Below are positions 23,960 to 32,645 of a stretch of DNA of 64,000 bases, in pieces. Both the position numbers and the translations under genes were made by a program. The DNA comes from an uncultured Paracoccaceae bacterium (GTDB taxonomy: Bacteria; Pseudomonadota; Alphaproteobacteria; Rhodobacterales; Rhodobacteraceae): assembly GCA_947489445.1 (NCBI GenBank), contig CANLDN010000013.1, forward strand, positions 1 through 64,000, given 5' to 3'. The notes beneath the pieces were generated by a model. That model had not been told where the DNA came from. It was given only the letters and a program-made list of their open reading frames with translations, and made no database searches. Position 1 is the stretch's first letter, and each line of letters begins with the position of its first letter.

Positions 23960-25006
23960 ATGCACCTGATCAAACACGCAGCATTTGCTGCCGCTTTCAC
24001 CCTTTCCGCTACCTCCGCCATGGCGCAAGAGGTCACGCTGCGTTTTCAGCATTTTGTGTCACCCGCCAGCGCCAATCCGACCTATTTCATGCAGCCATGG
24101 GCGGACACGATTGAGGAACAGTCAAACGGTCGCATCAAGGTAGAACTGTATCCCTTTATGCAATTGGGTGGTGCCGCCCCTAGCCAGTATGACCTGATCC
24201 GCGACGGCGCGATTGATGGCGGCTGGGTTATTCCCGGCTATCAGCCCAACCGTTTTCCCGAGGCAGAAGCAATGGAACTGCCCTTCATGACCACCAAGTC
24301 AGGCGAGGAAGCAAGCGCTGCCGCCTGGACCTTTACCCAGCAATTCCTGATGGATGACTTTGCCGATGTGCATGTGATTGCCGCCCATATGCATGGTCCC
24401 GGTATAGTGCATAAACGCGGTGAAGCTGTTAGCACAGTTGAGGATTTTGCAGGCTTGAAGCTGCGCGGCCCATCGCGCCCAGCAACATTGCTATTGGAAG
24501 AATTAGGAGCAACCCCCATCGGGATGCCGGTTCCACAATTTCCAGAAGCCCTGTCAAAAGGTGTTGTCGATGGCGGCGTGATCACTTGGGAAATGTCCCC
24601 ATCACTGAAGCTGAACGAATTGACCGATAGCCATACGGACGTGGCGGGTGACCGCGCGCTTTATAACCTCTATTTCATCTGGGCCATGAACAAGGATGTT
24701 TATGAGGGCATGCCGGACGATTTGCGAGCCATCATCGATGCCAATTCTGGCATGATGGCCAGCCAATGGGCCGGACGCGCGCATGATACCGGCGATATTG
24801 TGGGGCGTGACCTGATGGCAGCGGACGGCAATGAAATTGCCGAACTGTCGGTCGAAGAAACCGCGCGCATCCAATCGCTAGGTGAAACTGTGACCGCCGA
24901 TTGGATCGCCGAAATGAACGCCAGAGGGTTCGACGGCGCGGCACTGGTAGAAGCCGCTCAGACAGCAGTTGCATCGAGCATCGGGATCGCCAACGAGACG
25001 TTCTAA
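23960..25006 (+). CDS. TRAP transporter substrate-binding protein (DctP family)
   Basis: 348 residues from ATG 23960, 9 nt after GAAAGG; the ATG at 23951 is too close to it. Signal peptide ends near SAMAQ. The mature protein has DctP-family features: VTLRFQHFVSP, ELYPFMQLGGAA, the DGGWVIPGYQPNRFP region and LKLRGPSRPATLLLEELGA with the Arg used for substrate carboxylates. It would bind an organic acid in the periplasm. No DctQ or DctM membrane subunit lies beside it, so it is an orphan here. Confidence 0.9.
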   Translation: MHLIKHAAFAAAFTLSATSAMAQEVTLRFQHFVSPASANPTYFMQPWADTIEEQSNGRIKVELYPFMQLGGAAPSQYDLIRDGAIDGGWVIPGYQPNRFPEAEAMELPFMTTKSGEEASAAAWTFTQQFLMDDFADVHVIAAHMHGPGIVHKRGEAVSTVEDFAGLKLRGPSRPATLLLEELGATPIGMPVPQFPEALSKGVVDGGVITWEMSPSLKLNELTDSHTDVAGDRALYNLYFIWAMNKDVYEGMPDDLRAIIDANSGMMASQWAGRAHDTGDIVGRDLMAADGNEIAELSVEETARIQSLGETVTADWIAEMNARGFDGAALVEAAQTAVASSIGIANETF

Positions 25007-25187
25007 CGAGATCGGCCTTTCGGTGTGTCATTTGCCGAGGGCCGGGACCACCGGAGAGTAATTCGATAGGTCTATCGAGGTGCGGCTATGTACCTGTATG
25101 CAAATGGGGTAGCATAATACGGTGCCAACTTGACCTGATACGTTATAGCGTAGTCGATCACTGGGTCATCCCCGGCGATCGACCCAT

Positions 25188-26705
25188 TCACCTGCTGACA
25201 AGGTCAAACCGAATGATGTAACTGATCTGTTCGACATGCACAGCTTGCATACGCAATTTTTCTACTGTTGCTGACGGCAGAAAGCGAATGTCGGCCATCA
25301 GCGTACGCGTGTTGTAATGCCGGGCGATTTCAAGTCTTTCTTCGCGGGTAAGATCCGCATCGAACAACGATGCTGTGGCCTGTTGCCGTTCTGCGAGATC
25401 ACGAATGCCCGGCTCGGGCCATGGTATGGAAACGACCCTTTGACCAGAAGCGACAATTGGCCAAACTGCATACGGCGAGGCGGCAACGGCTTCTCTCGCA
25501 GGAATATCGGCGGTCAGCTCTTGTGCAATATCATATAATTTCACACCCGTTGTCCGAACATCCAATTCGTCGACATAGGCGTTGACCAACGGATGCATGT
25601 ACGAAAACAAAATCGCCACACCCGCGAAACCAAGGACAAGTTTACGTCGGCTTGAATCAATGTTTTGATTTTGCAATAATCCAAGGATAACACCAGTTAA
25701 CCCAATCTGTAGAACCAATGCGATTGGGGCAAGAAATCGGCCAGCAATCTGTAGGCCGGTCAAACCAATAAGAAAGATGCTGCCATAAGCCAAAAACGTC
25801 AGTGCAACCGGGCGCGCGCTTGCTTCACGGAAATGCAATATGCCGATAGCGGCGGGGACGAAGGCGGCGAACAGATGAATATATCCGTAAAATCTTGCCC
25901 CCCCTTCCCAAGAAGAGTTGCCGGGCCTCAGAACAAGCGCGAACGGATTGTGATAGGGCCACATCGCAGAAACACCCAGTCCTACAATGACCGCCAAACT
26001 GACAATAAACCGCGAACGAAATGACACATCCGGCCAAAGCAGTACAAAACAACCGACACCAATTAGACCTATCAAAGCACCTAGTTGATGCGTTGCGAAC
26101 ATGAACGCCACCAAACCCGATAAAAGAATGGCATATCTTAGGTTGGCCAACGCCCGGATGGTCATTGCCCACGATATCAAGCTGAAGCCAATTAGAAAAG
26201 TTGCTGGATAAGGTGCGGTATATAGCAAGGTCCGAAAGGAGTGGTGGCCGGTATGAGCCGGCTGCAAGCCCCAACCAAACACGATGACCAAAAGCAAAAC
26301 AACTGGCGCCCATGGTGACGCAAAATAGGCCTTCGCAAAAAGGAAGACGCCCAAGCCCAATGACAGCATCGAAAGATACGCGGCGATGCGCAGGATGTGC
26401 CACTCAGTCAAACCAAAAAACTGTGCAACAGCAGCACCCATGACCCACAACGGTTGAAAATGCCTGCTGCTTTCGTCACTTAGTACGAACGGGTTTGATG
26501 GATTACCCAAATCAACTATCAAAGCACGTACCGAAGCCGCGTGTTGCCAGATATCAGTGTTTGGTGGTTCGAGCTGCATATTCATCGACGCAATGACAGC
26601 AATCGAGCCCAGGACAACAAATGCGACCGCCAAATAAGCAAGCGTCGCAAAAACAGCGGCTTGCCGTACGCCGTCACCGGAAGTTTTATCAAGATTAGGA
26701 TTCAT
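25188..26705 (-). CDS. Polytopic membrane protein, GT-C-like, unknown
   Basis: 505 residues with about eleven hydrophobic segments covering residues ~20-385, then a ~120-residue soluble C-terminal domain. The first periplasmic loop holds QLEPPNTDIWQHAASVRAL, an acidic loop placed as in GT-C lipid-linked glycosyltransferases. The soluble tail has ELTADIPAREAVAASPYAVW and a Tyr/His-rich end. I cannot assign a named family; a membrane glycosyltransferase is the leading inference. It is more AT-rich than its neighbours and stands alone, convergent with the TRAP gene. Confidence 0.7.
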   Translation of the reverse strand: MNPNLDKTSGDGVRQAAVFATLAYLAVAFVVLGSIAVIASMNMQLEPPNTDIWQHAASVRALIVDLGNPSNPFVLSDESSRHFQPLWVMGAAVAQFFGLTEWHILRIAAYLSMLSLGLGVFLFAKAYFASPWAPVVLLLVIVFGWGLQPAHTGHHSFRTLLYTAPYPATFLIGFSLISWAMTIRALANLRYAILLSGLVAFMFATHQLGALIGLIGVGCFVLLWPDVSFRSRFIVSLAVIVGLGVSAMWPYHNPFALVLRPGNSSWEGGARFYGYIHLFAAFVPAAIGILHFREASARPVALTFLAYGSIFLIGLTGLQIAGRFLAPIALVLQIGLTGVILGLLQNQNIDSSRRKLVLGFAGVAILFSYMHPLVNAYVDELDVRTTGVKLYDIAQELTADIPAREAVAASPYAVWPIVASGQRVVSIPWPEPGIRDLAERQQATASLFDADLTREERLEIARHYNTRTLMADIRFLPSATVEKLRMQAVHVEQISYIIRFDLVSR

Positions 26706-26923
26706 GGATCCATTCGGAATTAAGAGAAGTCGCTAATTATCATCACTTCAGCACAAGCCGAATTAGTGACGAAATTTGTTCTTAAAATGACATATAACTT
26801 GCAGTTGGCGCACGCGTTTGCCTGACATATCTGGTTCATTTCCATTCATCAGCTTTTTGATGGCCAACAACCATGGGTTTCCCCGCCCGACTGCGACAAA
26901 CCCATGGACATCCATCCGGACAA

Positions 26924-27922
26924 TTAGGAAATTCGCGCAACCACGTAATCCGCCAGATCCGTCAACATCGTCTTAAGCGGATGGTCAGGCACCACCCCAA
27001 GTGCTGATTTCGCCTTGTCCGCCCAAGCAAGCGCATCCACCCGCGTGCTTTCCATTGTGCCGTGTTTGGCCAGCAGCCCGATCGCGTGATCCAGATCGCC
27101 GTCTTCCTGCTTTCCTTTCTGGATCGTACGCACCCAAAACTCGCGTTCTGCGATGTCTGCCTGTGCCACAGCACGGATGATCGGCAATGTCAGTTTGCGC
27201 TCGCGAAAATCGTCACCTACGTTTTTGCCGGTGGCCTTGGTCCCGCCATAATCCAGCAGGTCATCAACAATCTGGAACGCGATGCCCAGCGCATCGCCAT
27301 AGTCAAACATCGCCTGTACGGTGGCTTTGTCTTGCCCCGCAATCTCGCCACCGACCTCCATCGCGGCGGAAAACAGGGCGGCTGTTTTGCCGCGCACCAC
27401 TTGCAGATAAACATCTTCGGTCGTGGCCAGATCACTGGCAGCGGTCAGTTGCAGCACCTCGCCTTCGGCGATTGTGGCGGCGGCGTTTGCCAAAATATCC
27501 AACACCCGTATGGACCCGGTTTCAACCATCAACTGAAACGAGCGCGCGAACAGATAGTCACCCACCAGCACGCTGGATGTGTTGTCCCAAAGCAGATTGG
27601 CCGTGGGCCGCCCGCGTCGTTGGCTGCTCTCATCAACCACATCGTCATGTAGCAGGGTTGCGGTATGAATAAACTCTACCGTTGCCGCCAAATGCACGTG
27701 ATATGGACCGTCGTAACCACACATGCGCGCCGCCGCGAGGGTCAGCATCGGGCGCAGGCGTTTGCCCCCTGCCTCGACCAGATGTGCTGTCACTTCGGGA
27801 ATGCGGGGGGCATGTTCGGACGCCATCCGGGTGCGGATCATGTCATTGACGGCATTCAGATCGTCGGCCAATGCCTCCGCCAGTTGTTCGTGCGGTTTGG
27901 TGGCGGCTGTATCAAGGCTCAT
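26924..27922 (-). CDS. ispB: Polyprenyl diphosphate synthase (quinone side chain)
   Basis: 332 residues from ATG 27922 (CGGAA upstream); a long N-terminal extension in the same frame overlaps divergent genes and is rejected. First Asp-rich motif LLHDDVVDESSQRRG, second IVDDLLDYGGT, plus GGKRLRPML and GEVLQL. The bulky-residue-poor pocket before the first motif fits a long-chain (C40-C50) trans-prenyltransferase such as octa- or decaprenyl diphosphate synthase for ubiquinone. Divergent from the DUF2007 gene. Confidence 0.93.
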   Translation of the reverse strand: MSLDTAATKPHEQLAEALADDLNAVNDMIRTRMASEHAPRIPEVTAHLVEAGGKRLRPMLTLAAARMCGYDGPYHVHLAATVEFIHTATLLHDDVVDESSQRRGRPTANLLWDNTSSVLVGDYLFARSFQLMVETGSIRVLDILANAAATIAEGEVLQLTAASDLATTEDVYLQVVRGKTAALFSAAMEVGGEIAGQDKATVQAMFDYGDALGIAFQIVDDLLDYGGTKATGKNVGDDFRERKLTLPIIRAVAQADIAEREFWVRTIQKGKQEDGDLDHAIGLLAKHGTMESTRVDALAWADKAKSALGVVPDHPLKTMLTDLADYVVARIS

Positions 27923-27976
27923 GGCGGTTCCGTGATGTGAATGGACAAAGACGAAATGCCGTCTTACGTCTTGGAT

Positions 27977-28195
27977 ATGAAAGAGCTTTTGCGCACCAAC
28001 GACCCGACTGTCATCGCCTTTGCAACCGCCCTGCTGGACAGCGAGGGTATAGACTGGTTCACCTTCGACGTAAATATGAGCGTCCTCGAAGGCAGCATAG
28101 GCATAATGCCGCGTCGGTTGATGGTACTGGACCGCGATTTGTTCATGGCAGAAGCCGTGATGCGCGATGGTGAGATTGATCTGGACCGTGACTGA
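27977..28195 (+). CDS. DUF2007-like small protein
   Basis: 72 residues from ATG 27977; in-frame ATGs at 27941 and 27956 are possible but MKELLRTNDPTVIAFA is the family-like start. The pattern MSVLEGSIGIMPRRLMV is characteristic of DUF2007 (putative signal-transducing) proteins, a small alpha-beta fold. Function unknown. The 3' end overlaps the methyltransferase start by 8 nt, and both diverge from ispB. Confidence 0.8.
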   Translation: MKELLRTNDPTVIAFATALLDSEGIDWFTFDVNMSVLEGSIGIMPRRLMVLDRDLFMAEAVMRDGEIDLDRD

Positions 28196-28943
28196 AGAGC
28201 TGACCCAAGACGATTTTCTTGGTGGCAAACTGCGCATTTGGCAACCACGCCGCGGGTATCGGGCAGGTGTCGATCCCGTGTTACTGGGCGCGTCCGTAGC
28301 GGCGCATTCGGGCCAATCCGTCCTGGAGTTGGGATGTGGCGTCGGCGTTGCGTCATTGTGTCTTGCGACCCGCGTGCAGGGGCTGACGCTGACCGGGGTC
28401 GAGGTGCAGACAGAATATGCTGACCTTGCGCGCAGGAACGCAGTGGAAAACAATGCGCCACTCACAGTTGAAACCGCCGACCTGCGCGCCCTGCCCTTTG
28501 ATTTACGACAACAACGGTTTGACCATGTGATCATGAACCCGCCCTATTTTGATCGGCGGGCAGGCACGGCCGCGGACGACGCAGGTCGCGATGTGGCGTT
28601 GGGCGGTGACACCCCGCTGGCTGCTTGGCTGGATATCGGGACGCGGCGGCTAGCCCCCAAAGGGTATCTGACGATCATTCAACGGATGGAGCGACTGCCA
28701 GAAGTCCTGGGCGTATTGAACCAGCGTCTGGGGTCACTGACCCTACTGCCGATTGCTGGACGTGACGCCCGTGCGCCAGAATTGTTTTTGTTACAGGCTC
28801 GGCAAGAAGGGCGGGCAGCGTTCCGTATGGCGCCCACTTTGGTGATGCATGACGGCATGACGCATCAGGGAGATGTCGAAAGCTATACCCCGCAGGTGCG
28901 CGACATTTTGCGGAATGGCGCATCGCTCCCCATTTGGCATTAA
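28188..28943 (+). CDS. TrmN6-like tRNA (adenine-N6) methyltransferase
   Basis: 251 residues from GTG 28188. SAM-binding motif I is LELGCGVGVASLCLA (residues ~45-60) and the catalytic N6-adenine motif is NPPYFD (near 118). The N-terminal LRIWQPRRGYRAGVDPVLLG is typical of the YfiC/TrmN6 family, which methylates A37 of tRNA-Val(1) in E. coli. The exact tRNA target here is inferred. Overlaps the DUF2007 gene. Confidence 0.88.
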   Translation: MTEELTQDDFLGGKLRIWQPRRGYRAGVDPVLLGASVAAHSGQSVLELGCGVGVASLCLATRVQGLTLTGVEVQTEYADLARRNAVENNAPLTVETADLRALPFDLRQQRFDHVIMNPPYFDRRAGTAADDAGRDVALGGDTPLAAWLDIGTRRLAPKGYLTIIQRMERLPEVLGVLNQRLGSLTLLPIAGRDARAPELFLLQARQEGRAAFRMAPTLVMHDGMTHQGDVESYTPQVRDILRNGASLPIWH

Positions 28944-29062
28944 TCTTTTGGCAACTACTTTGATCCAGCTTGAATATCACTGGGATTGCTGCCCTGCAGC
29001 GTGACACAGCGGATCAGATGTGTTGCAATACTTATACAAACCCAACCCAGAGGAGGACGACC

Positions 29063-29230
29063 ATGAGCTTGAGTTCGCATTTGCAGGAACTGAAGAAGAA
29101 GCACCAACACCTCTCGGAACACGTCGAAGTTCTTCAACGCAGTCCAGCTACTGACGATCTCGAAATAGCCAAGCTGAAAAAGCAGAAGCTGATGCTAAAG
29201 GAAGAAATCACGCGGCTGACCACTCACTAA
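29063..29230 (+). CDS. YdcH-like DUF465 small coiled-coil protein
   Basis: 55 residues from ATG 29063, 6 nt after AGGAGG. Nearly all helical: HLQELKKKHQHLSEHVEVLQ, then KLKKQKLMLKEEITRL, the two-helix hairpin of DUF465. Widespread in alphaproteobacteria; function unknown. A hairpin at 29245-29269 follows. Confidence 0.88.
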   Translation: MSLSSHLQELKKKHQHLSEHVEVLQRSPATDDLEIAKLKKQKLMLKEEITRLTTH

Positions 29231-29244
29231 GCCCGCGCAAAACC

Positions 29245-29269
29245 GGCGCTGGCGCATGATGCCAGTGCC
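29245..29269. terminator. Bidirectional hairpin between ydcH-like and lysR genes
   Basis: GGCGCTGGC, 7-nt loop, GCCAGTGCC with one G-U pair, between converging genes. No long T run on either side, so moderate support only. Confidence 0.4.
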
Positions 29270-30213
29270 TATTCGGCGATATCGCCAGCCTTGATTAACC
29301 GCCGTCCCGCCTCAAACCGGCGGGATGCACTAATCTCAGCCAGCATCCAATCGTGAAACGCCTTGATATGAGGGCGGGTTTCGTTGCCTTTAGGGCAGAC
29401 AAAACTGAATTGTGCTGGCGCAAGGATTCCCAGATCAAAAGGCGCGACCAAGCGCCCGGACTCTAATGCGCGGGTTGCCAGCGATACACGCCCCAATACC
29501 ACGCCAGCCCCGGCAATGGCGGCATCAGATGCGTGGTCAGCCTGCGAAAAACGGGGGCCATGGCTTGTATCGATATCGACACCCGCGACTTTGCACCAAA
29601 CGGGCCAGTCGCATGCCGGTTTCAGAAATGCGATTGAATCATCGTGGATCAGTGTTGCGTCGGCAAGATCACCGGGTGTCTTGATCTTTTCGGCCAAAGC
29701 CGGTGCCATCATCGGGGTCAACCATTCCTCAATCAATGGCTCCGCAAAGACATTCCCCTGGATGCCGCGACCAAAGCGGATCGCGACGTCGACCTCGTCA
29801 CGGTCGAAATCTGCAATGCGCAGACTGGCATGGAAACGTAGTTCAATATCCGGATGTGCCTGTGCAAAGTCATAAAGCCGTGGCGCGAGCCATTTCGACG
29901 TGAAGGCCGGACCTGCGGTCACTGTCAAAACGCCGCTATTGTTCAACCTTTTTGTATTGCGCCAAGCCGTCGACAAAGTCGCAAATGCGTCGGCTGCACC
30001 GGGGGCCAGCGCCCGGCCTGCCTCGGTCAGCTCAACCGCGCGGTTAAGGCGCCTGAAAAGCGCCGTGCCCAAATCTGCTTCTAACGCCTTGATTTGATAG
30101 GACAGTGCGGCGGGTGTCACGTTCAACTCATCTGCCGCTTTTGCGAACGACATATGCCGTGCTGCGGCTTCGAATGCGCGCAAAGCGGTAAGTGATGGTA
30201 ATCTTTCATTCAT
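29269..30213 (-). CDS. LysR-family regulator, GcvA-like
   Basis: 314 residues. Winged-helix residues 1-65: LTALRAFEAAARHMSFAKAA with AALSYQIKALEADLGTALF. The effector domain is of the GcvA type (LTVTAGPAFTSKWLAPRL, VDVAIRFGRG). The last ~15 residues RRLIKAGDIAE are variable. The divergent 37-residue ORF at 30325 shares its upstream region and may be a target; target otherwise unknown. Confidence 0.9.
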   Translation of the reverse strand: MNERLPSLTALRAFEAAARHMSFAKAADELNVTPAALSYQIKALEADLGTALFRRLNRAVELTEAGRALAPGAADAFATLSTAWRNTKRLNNSGVLTVTAGPAFTSKWLAPRLYDFAQAHPDIELRFHASLRIADFDRDEVDVAIRFGRGIQGNVFAEPLIEEWLTPMMAPALAEKIKTPGDLADATLIHDDSIAFLKPACDWPVWCKVAGVDIDTSHGPRFSQADHASDAAIAGAGVVLGRVSLATRALESGRLVAPFDLGILAPAQFSFVCPKGNETRPHIKAFHDWMLAEISASRRFEAGRRLIKAGDIAE

Positions 30214-30324
30214 AATTCAGTTTAATACAGCTTAACTGAACATATAGGAAGACTCGTTTGTCACCTAACGTTTCAAAGCACATATTGGGTTCAGATAATG
30301 AAACACCTCAAAAGGATTTGATCC

Positions 30325-30438
30325 ATGATCGAGACAACAACAACCCCCCGTATCCGTGAAGGTTTCAACCAGGCGCATCAAGAGCGTGCAGAGATCGTTC
30401 GCACTGCTTGGCTGTGGCTGACACGTGGTGCGAAGTAA
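30325..30438 (+). CDS. 37-residue small protein divergent from lysR
   Basis: ATG 30325, AAAAGG 9 nt upstream, stop TAA 30436-30438, followed by a good terminator. Peptide starts MIETTTTPRIREGFNQAHQE and ends in a Trp/Leu-rich amphipathic helix (TAWLWLTRGAK). Proper Shine-Dalgarno and terminator make a dedicated small transcription unit likely. Function unknown; the tail could associate with membranes. Confidence 0.6.
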   Translation: MIETTTTPRIREGFNQAHQERAEIVRTAWLWLTRGAK

Positions 30439-30475
30439 TTCGCTACGGCTGCTCGAACGAGCATCCGAACGAAAG

Positions 30476-30503
30476 AAGGCCACGCCTGATCAGCGTGGCC
30501 TTT
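30476..30503 (+). terminator. Terminator of the 37-residue gene
   Basis: AAGGCCACGC, loop CTGATCA, GCGTGGCCTTT: a 10-bp perfect stem. Being symmetric (AAGG/CCTT) it can also serve the opposing phaB transcript. Confidence 0.8.
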
Positions 30504-30525
30504 GTCATTTACGGACGAAACGCCG

Positions 30526-31251
30526 TTAGCTCATATACTGGCCACCATTGGCAGAAATTGTGGAACCGGTAACAAAACCTGCGTCATCGGACGTAAGGAA
30601 TGCAACGGCGCGGGCAATCTCTGACGCCTCGCCAAGACGCCCGACGGGGATTTGGGGCAGGATGACTTCGTTCATCACTTTTTCGGGGATCGTGCTCATC
30701 ATTTCCGTGTTGATGTAGCCAGGTGCCACAACGTTGACCGTAATGCCCGCGCGGGCGCCTTCCTGTGCCAATGCCTTGGTAAAGCCAATATCACCGGCCT
30801 TGGTCGCGGCATAATTGGCCTGCGCAAACTGCCCCTTTTGACCATTGATCGAGCTGATCGTCACGATGCGCCCAAACTTGCGTTCGCGCATCCCGCCCCA
30901 AACGTTATGCGTCATGTTGAAAACGCCGTTCAGGTTTGTGTCGATGCATTCATGCCATTGCTGCGGCGTCATTTTGTGGAATGGCGCGTCGCGTGTGATG
31001 CCAGCGTTATTCACGAGGATATCAACGGGGCCAAGATCAGCCTCGATCTGCTTCACGCCAGCGGCACAGGCTTCATAATCAGCCACGTTCCACTTGTACG
31101 TTTTTATGCCGGTTTCAGCGGTAAATGCCGCGGCCTTTTCATCGTTGCCCGCGTAAGTGGCAGCAACAGCGCACCCTGCGTTTTGAAGTTCCGTTGCAAT
31201 GGCTGCGCCAATTCCGCGCGAGCCGCCCGTGACGAGTGCGACACGTCCCAT
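30526..31251 (-). CDS. phaB: Acetoacetyl-CoA reductase
   Basis: 241 residues. SDR features: NADPH-binding TGGSRGIGAAIA, NNAGITRDAPFHKM, catalytic Ser in TISSINGQKGQFAQ and YAATK. The TISSINGQKGQFGQ-type stretch is specific to PhaB. It reduces acetoacetyl-CoA to (R)-3-hydroxybutyryl-CoA, the monomer for polyhydroxybutyrate. 68 nt downstream of phaA in the same direction. Confidence 0.95.
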   Translation of the reverse strand: MGRVALVTGGSRGIGAAIATELQNAGCAVAATYAGNDEKAAAFTAETGIKTYKWNVADYEACAAGVKQIEADLGPVDILVNNAGITRDAPFHKMTPQQWHECIDTNLNGVFNMTHNVWGGMRERKFGRIVTISSINGQKGQFAQANYAATKAGDIGFTKALAQEGARAGITVNVVAPGYINTEMMSTIPEKVMNEVILPQIPVGRLGEASEIARAVAFLTSDDAGFVTGSTISANGGQYMS

Positions 31252-31319
31252 GATATTCTCCTCCTGGTATTTATGTTTGGGGTGTTAGGCGGCGCAGGGA
31301 CGCACCGCCTTGATCTGGA

Positions 31320-32495
31320 TCAGGGGCGTTCAACGCAAAGCGCAACGCCCATACCACCGCCGATGCACAAGGTCGCGAGACCTTTTTTCGCATCACGGCG
31401 TTTCATTTCGAACAAAAGCGTATTGAGCACACGGCAACCAGACGCACCGATTGGGTGGCCGATAGCGATGGCACCACCGTTGACGTTTACGATGGCAGGG
31501 TCCCAGCCCATGTCCTTGTTCACAGCACAGGCTTGCGCGGCAAAGGCTTCGTTCGCTTCAACAAGGTCGAGGTCGTCGACACTCCAGCCCGCCTTTTCAA
31601 GTGCTTTGCGGGACGCATGGATTGGGCCCACGCCCATAATGGATGGATCAAGGCCGGCGGTCGCATATGATGCGATACGGGCCAGCGGCTCAATCCCGCG
31701 CTTTTCTGCGTTGTCGGCGGACATGAGCAATGTCGCGGCAGCCCCATCGTTCAAACCAGACGCATTGGCAGCTGTCACTGAACCTTCCTTGGTAAAGGCA
31801 GGGCGCAGCTTCTGCATGGCCTCCATGGTTGCCCCGTGGCGGATGTATTCGTCTTGATCGACAATAATGTCGCCCTTACGCGTTTTCACGGTGAAGGCCG
31901 CGATTTCATCGGCGAATTTACCGGCTTTCTGGGCCGCTTCGGCCTTGTTTTGCGACGCCACTGCGAATTCATCCTGCATATCGCGGGTAATCTGCCACTG
32001 ATCCGCGACATTTTCAGCCGTCTGCCCCATGTGGTAATTGTTGAACGCATCCCACAGACCATCGCGGATCATTGTGTCGATATACTTCATGTCACCCATC
32101 TTTTGACCGGCACGTAATGCGGCGGCATGAGGGCTGAGCGTCATGTTTTCCTGACCACCTGCAGCAACGATATCAGCGTCACCCAATTGGATATGCTGCG
32201 CCCCAAGCGCCACGGCCCGCAGACCGGACCCGCAAACCTGATTGATCCCCCAGGCGGCAGATTCTTTCGGAAGACCGGCGTTGATATGGGCCTGACGCGC
32301 GGGGTTTTGCCCCTGTGCGGCAGTCAGAACCTGACCAAGGATCGTTTCACTGACCTCTGATTTATCGATGCCGGAACGCGCGACAACTTCTTCCAAAACA
32401 CGTGCGCCAAGATCATGTGCGGGCGTATTGGCAAAGGCCCCCATAAAACTGCCCACAGCGGTACGGGCGGCGGATGCGATAACGACATTGGTCAT
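31320..32495 (-). CDS. phaA: Acetyl-CoA acetyltransferase (beta-ketothiolase)
   Basis: 391 residues. Active-site Cys in NQVCGSGLRAVALG (near 89), His in GHPIGASGCR, second Cys in CIGGGMGVA. It condenses two acetyl-CoA to acetoacetyl-CoA, the first step of polyhydroxybutyrate synthesis. ATG 32495 has GAAGGGA upstream. The PHB synthase phaC is not adjacent. Confidence 0.96.
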   Translation of the reverse strand: MTNVVIASAARTAVGSFMGAFANTPAHDLGARVLEEVVARSGIDKSEVSETILGQVLTAAQGQNPARQAHINAGLPKESAAWGINQVCGSGLRAVALGAQHIQLGDADIVAAGGQENMTLSPHAAALRAGQKMGDMKYIDTMIRDGLWDAFNNYHMGQTAENVADQWQITRDMQDEFAVASQNKAEAAQKAGKFADEIAAFTVKTRKGDIIVDQDEYIRHGATMEAMQKLRPAFTKEGSVTAANASGLNDGAAATLLMSADNAEKRGIEPLARIASYATAGLDPSIMGVGPIHASRKALEKAGWSVDDLDLVEANEAFAAQACAVNKDMGWDPAIVNVNGGAIAIGHPIGASGCRVLNTLLFEMKRRDAKKGLATLCIGGGMGVALCVERP

Positions 32496-32645
32496 GAAAT
32501 GGTCCCTTCAGGTTTGTTCCCTTGGCAGGACGAGGCCATTATCACCACGCAGGCTTGAGCAGGCCCCCCTGCCGCTCATCTTTCTGTTTATTGGGTTGGA
32601 TGACGTAGGGCAATGTGATTCCCCTATGCGCAGTACGCATAGGTG

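Noticed and set aside
26924..28534. Long N-terminal extension of the polyprenyl synthase to 536 residues
   Set aside because: The extension overlaps the divergent DUF2007 and methyltransferase genes; the family start is at 27922.
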